A stretch of 15,463 bases of DNA. Origin: Bordetella parapertussis. Its GTDB lineage: Bacteria > Pseudomonadota > Gammaproteobacteria > Burkholderiales > Burkholderiaceae_C. The notes under the pieces are model-generated. The model searched no databases. It was not told the origin of the DNA and was given only the letters and a program-made list of their open reading frames with translations. Where the stretch lies: contig CALQBT020000013.1 in NCBI GenBank assembly GCA_943328885.2, forward strand, positions 1 through 15,463, given 5' to 3'. Below, one piece after another: positions 15,094 to 15,463 of this stretch (position 1 is the first letter of the stretch; each line of letters opens with the position of its first letter). The position numbers and the translations under genes were made by a program.

Positions 15094-15125
15094 ATCCTTC
15101 CCATCATTCGAATCACTCTCTGGAG

Positions 15126-15463
15126 ATGAAGATCTTGACCCAGGCCCAGTTCACGACTGCCGTCTATCCCGGCACCTTCGACCCGATGACCCTGGGCCAC
15201 GAGGACCTGATGCGCCGATCTTCACGAATGTTCGGCAAGCTGATCCTGGCGGTCGCGGTGGGTCACCACAAGCGAACGATGTTCTCGATCGACGAGCGTC
15301 TCGACATGGCGCGTGAGATCGTCAAGCAATACCCGAACGTCGTGGTGATGCCGTTCAGCGGCCTGCTGCGCGACTTCGTGGTCGGCAACAACGGCAACGT
15401 GGTGGTGCGCGGGGTGCGTGGGGTCACCGATTTCGACTACGAATTTCAGATGGCTGGCATGAA
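15126..15463 (+). CDS. coaD: Phosphopantetheine adenylyltransferase (3' end beyond window)
   Basis: The first about 112 residues are visible. The enzyme transfers AMP from ATP to 4'-phosphopantetheine, the next-to-last and essential step of coenzyme A synthesis. Motifs: AVYPGTFDPMTLGHEDL with the nucleotidyltransferase T/HxGH-type TLGH at residues 22-25, HKRTMFSIDERLDMA, and VVVRGVRGVTDFDYEFQMAGMN, all characteristic. The window ends just after this last motif, so the C-terminal 45-50 residues are missing. Start is uncertain: the ATG at 15126 touches its GGAG directly, while the TTG at 15135 has the same GGAG at a normal 9-base spacing and would give MTQAQFTTAVYPG. It starts 32 bases after rsmD. 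Confidence 0.95.
   Translation, partial: MKILTQAQFTTAVYPGTFDPMTLGHEDLMRRSSRMFGKLILAVAVGHHKRTMFSIDERLDMAREIVKQYPNVVVMPFSGLLRDFVVGNNGNVVVRGVRGVTDFDYEFQMAGM

Overview
The window reads as ordinary chromosomal DNA from a GC-rich betaproteobacterium, most likely order Burkholderiales (Rubrivivax/Leptothrix/Comamonadaceae-like). The evidence is the strong G/C bias at third codon positions, a tetR-acyl-CoA dehydrogenase-FadN-like block, the particular HNH endonuclease family, and the hisB-hisH-hisA-hisF order. Genus is not resolved. No tRNA, rRNA, CRISPR array or insertion sequence was seen.

Left block (about 1-5580, minus strand): a TetR regulator, an acyl-CoA dehydrogenase with an extended C-terminus, a small exported DUF2147 protein and a bifunctional 3-hydroxyacyl-CoA dehydrogenase/enoyl-CoA hydratase lie in the same direction with short gaps. 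This looks like a fatty-acid beta-oxidation operon with its own regulator. A palindrome just upstream of tetR is a candidate operator. A GC-rich set of mutually exclusive hairpins lies between tetR and the dehydrogenase. Beyond the last gene, positions 22-116 form a long imperfect palindrome with three nested stems, the most structured noncoding piece in the window.

Middle block (5819-9617): an HNH endonuclease, a di-heme c4-like cytochrome and a membrane-anchored tri-heme cytochrome c are packed on the plus strand (7-nt gap, then an ATGA overlap). No dehydrogenase for the cytochromes to serve lies beside them. A glycine-zipper lipoprotein (plus) and a lipocalin lipoprotein (minus) follow, converging on a shared hairpin.

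Right block (9746-15463, plus strand): a VapBC-type toxin-antitoxin pair with a palindromic operator runs directly into hisC through two successive 4-base overlaps (vapB/vapC GTGA, vapC/hisC ATGA). hisB, hisH, hisA and hisF follow, then rsmD (GTGA overlap with hisF) and the start of coaD, cut by the window edge. hisG and hisD are not upstream, and hisI and hisE do not follow hisF. The unusual point is that an autoregulated toxin-antitoxin promoter appears to head a run that includes histidine biosynthesis, a ribosomal RNA methyltransferase and the essential coenzyme A gene coaD. A possible internal promoter lies between hisA and hisF.

Most functional calls rest on well-known families and visible motifs. 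Regulatory calls are inferences from sequence pattern only.
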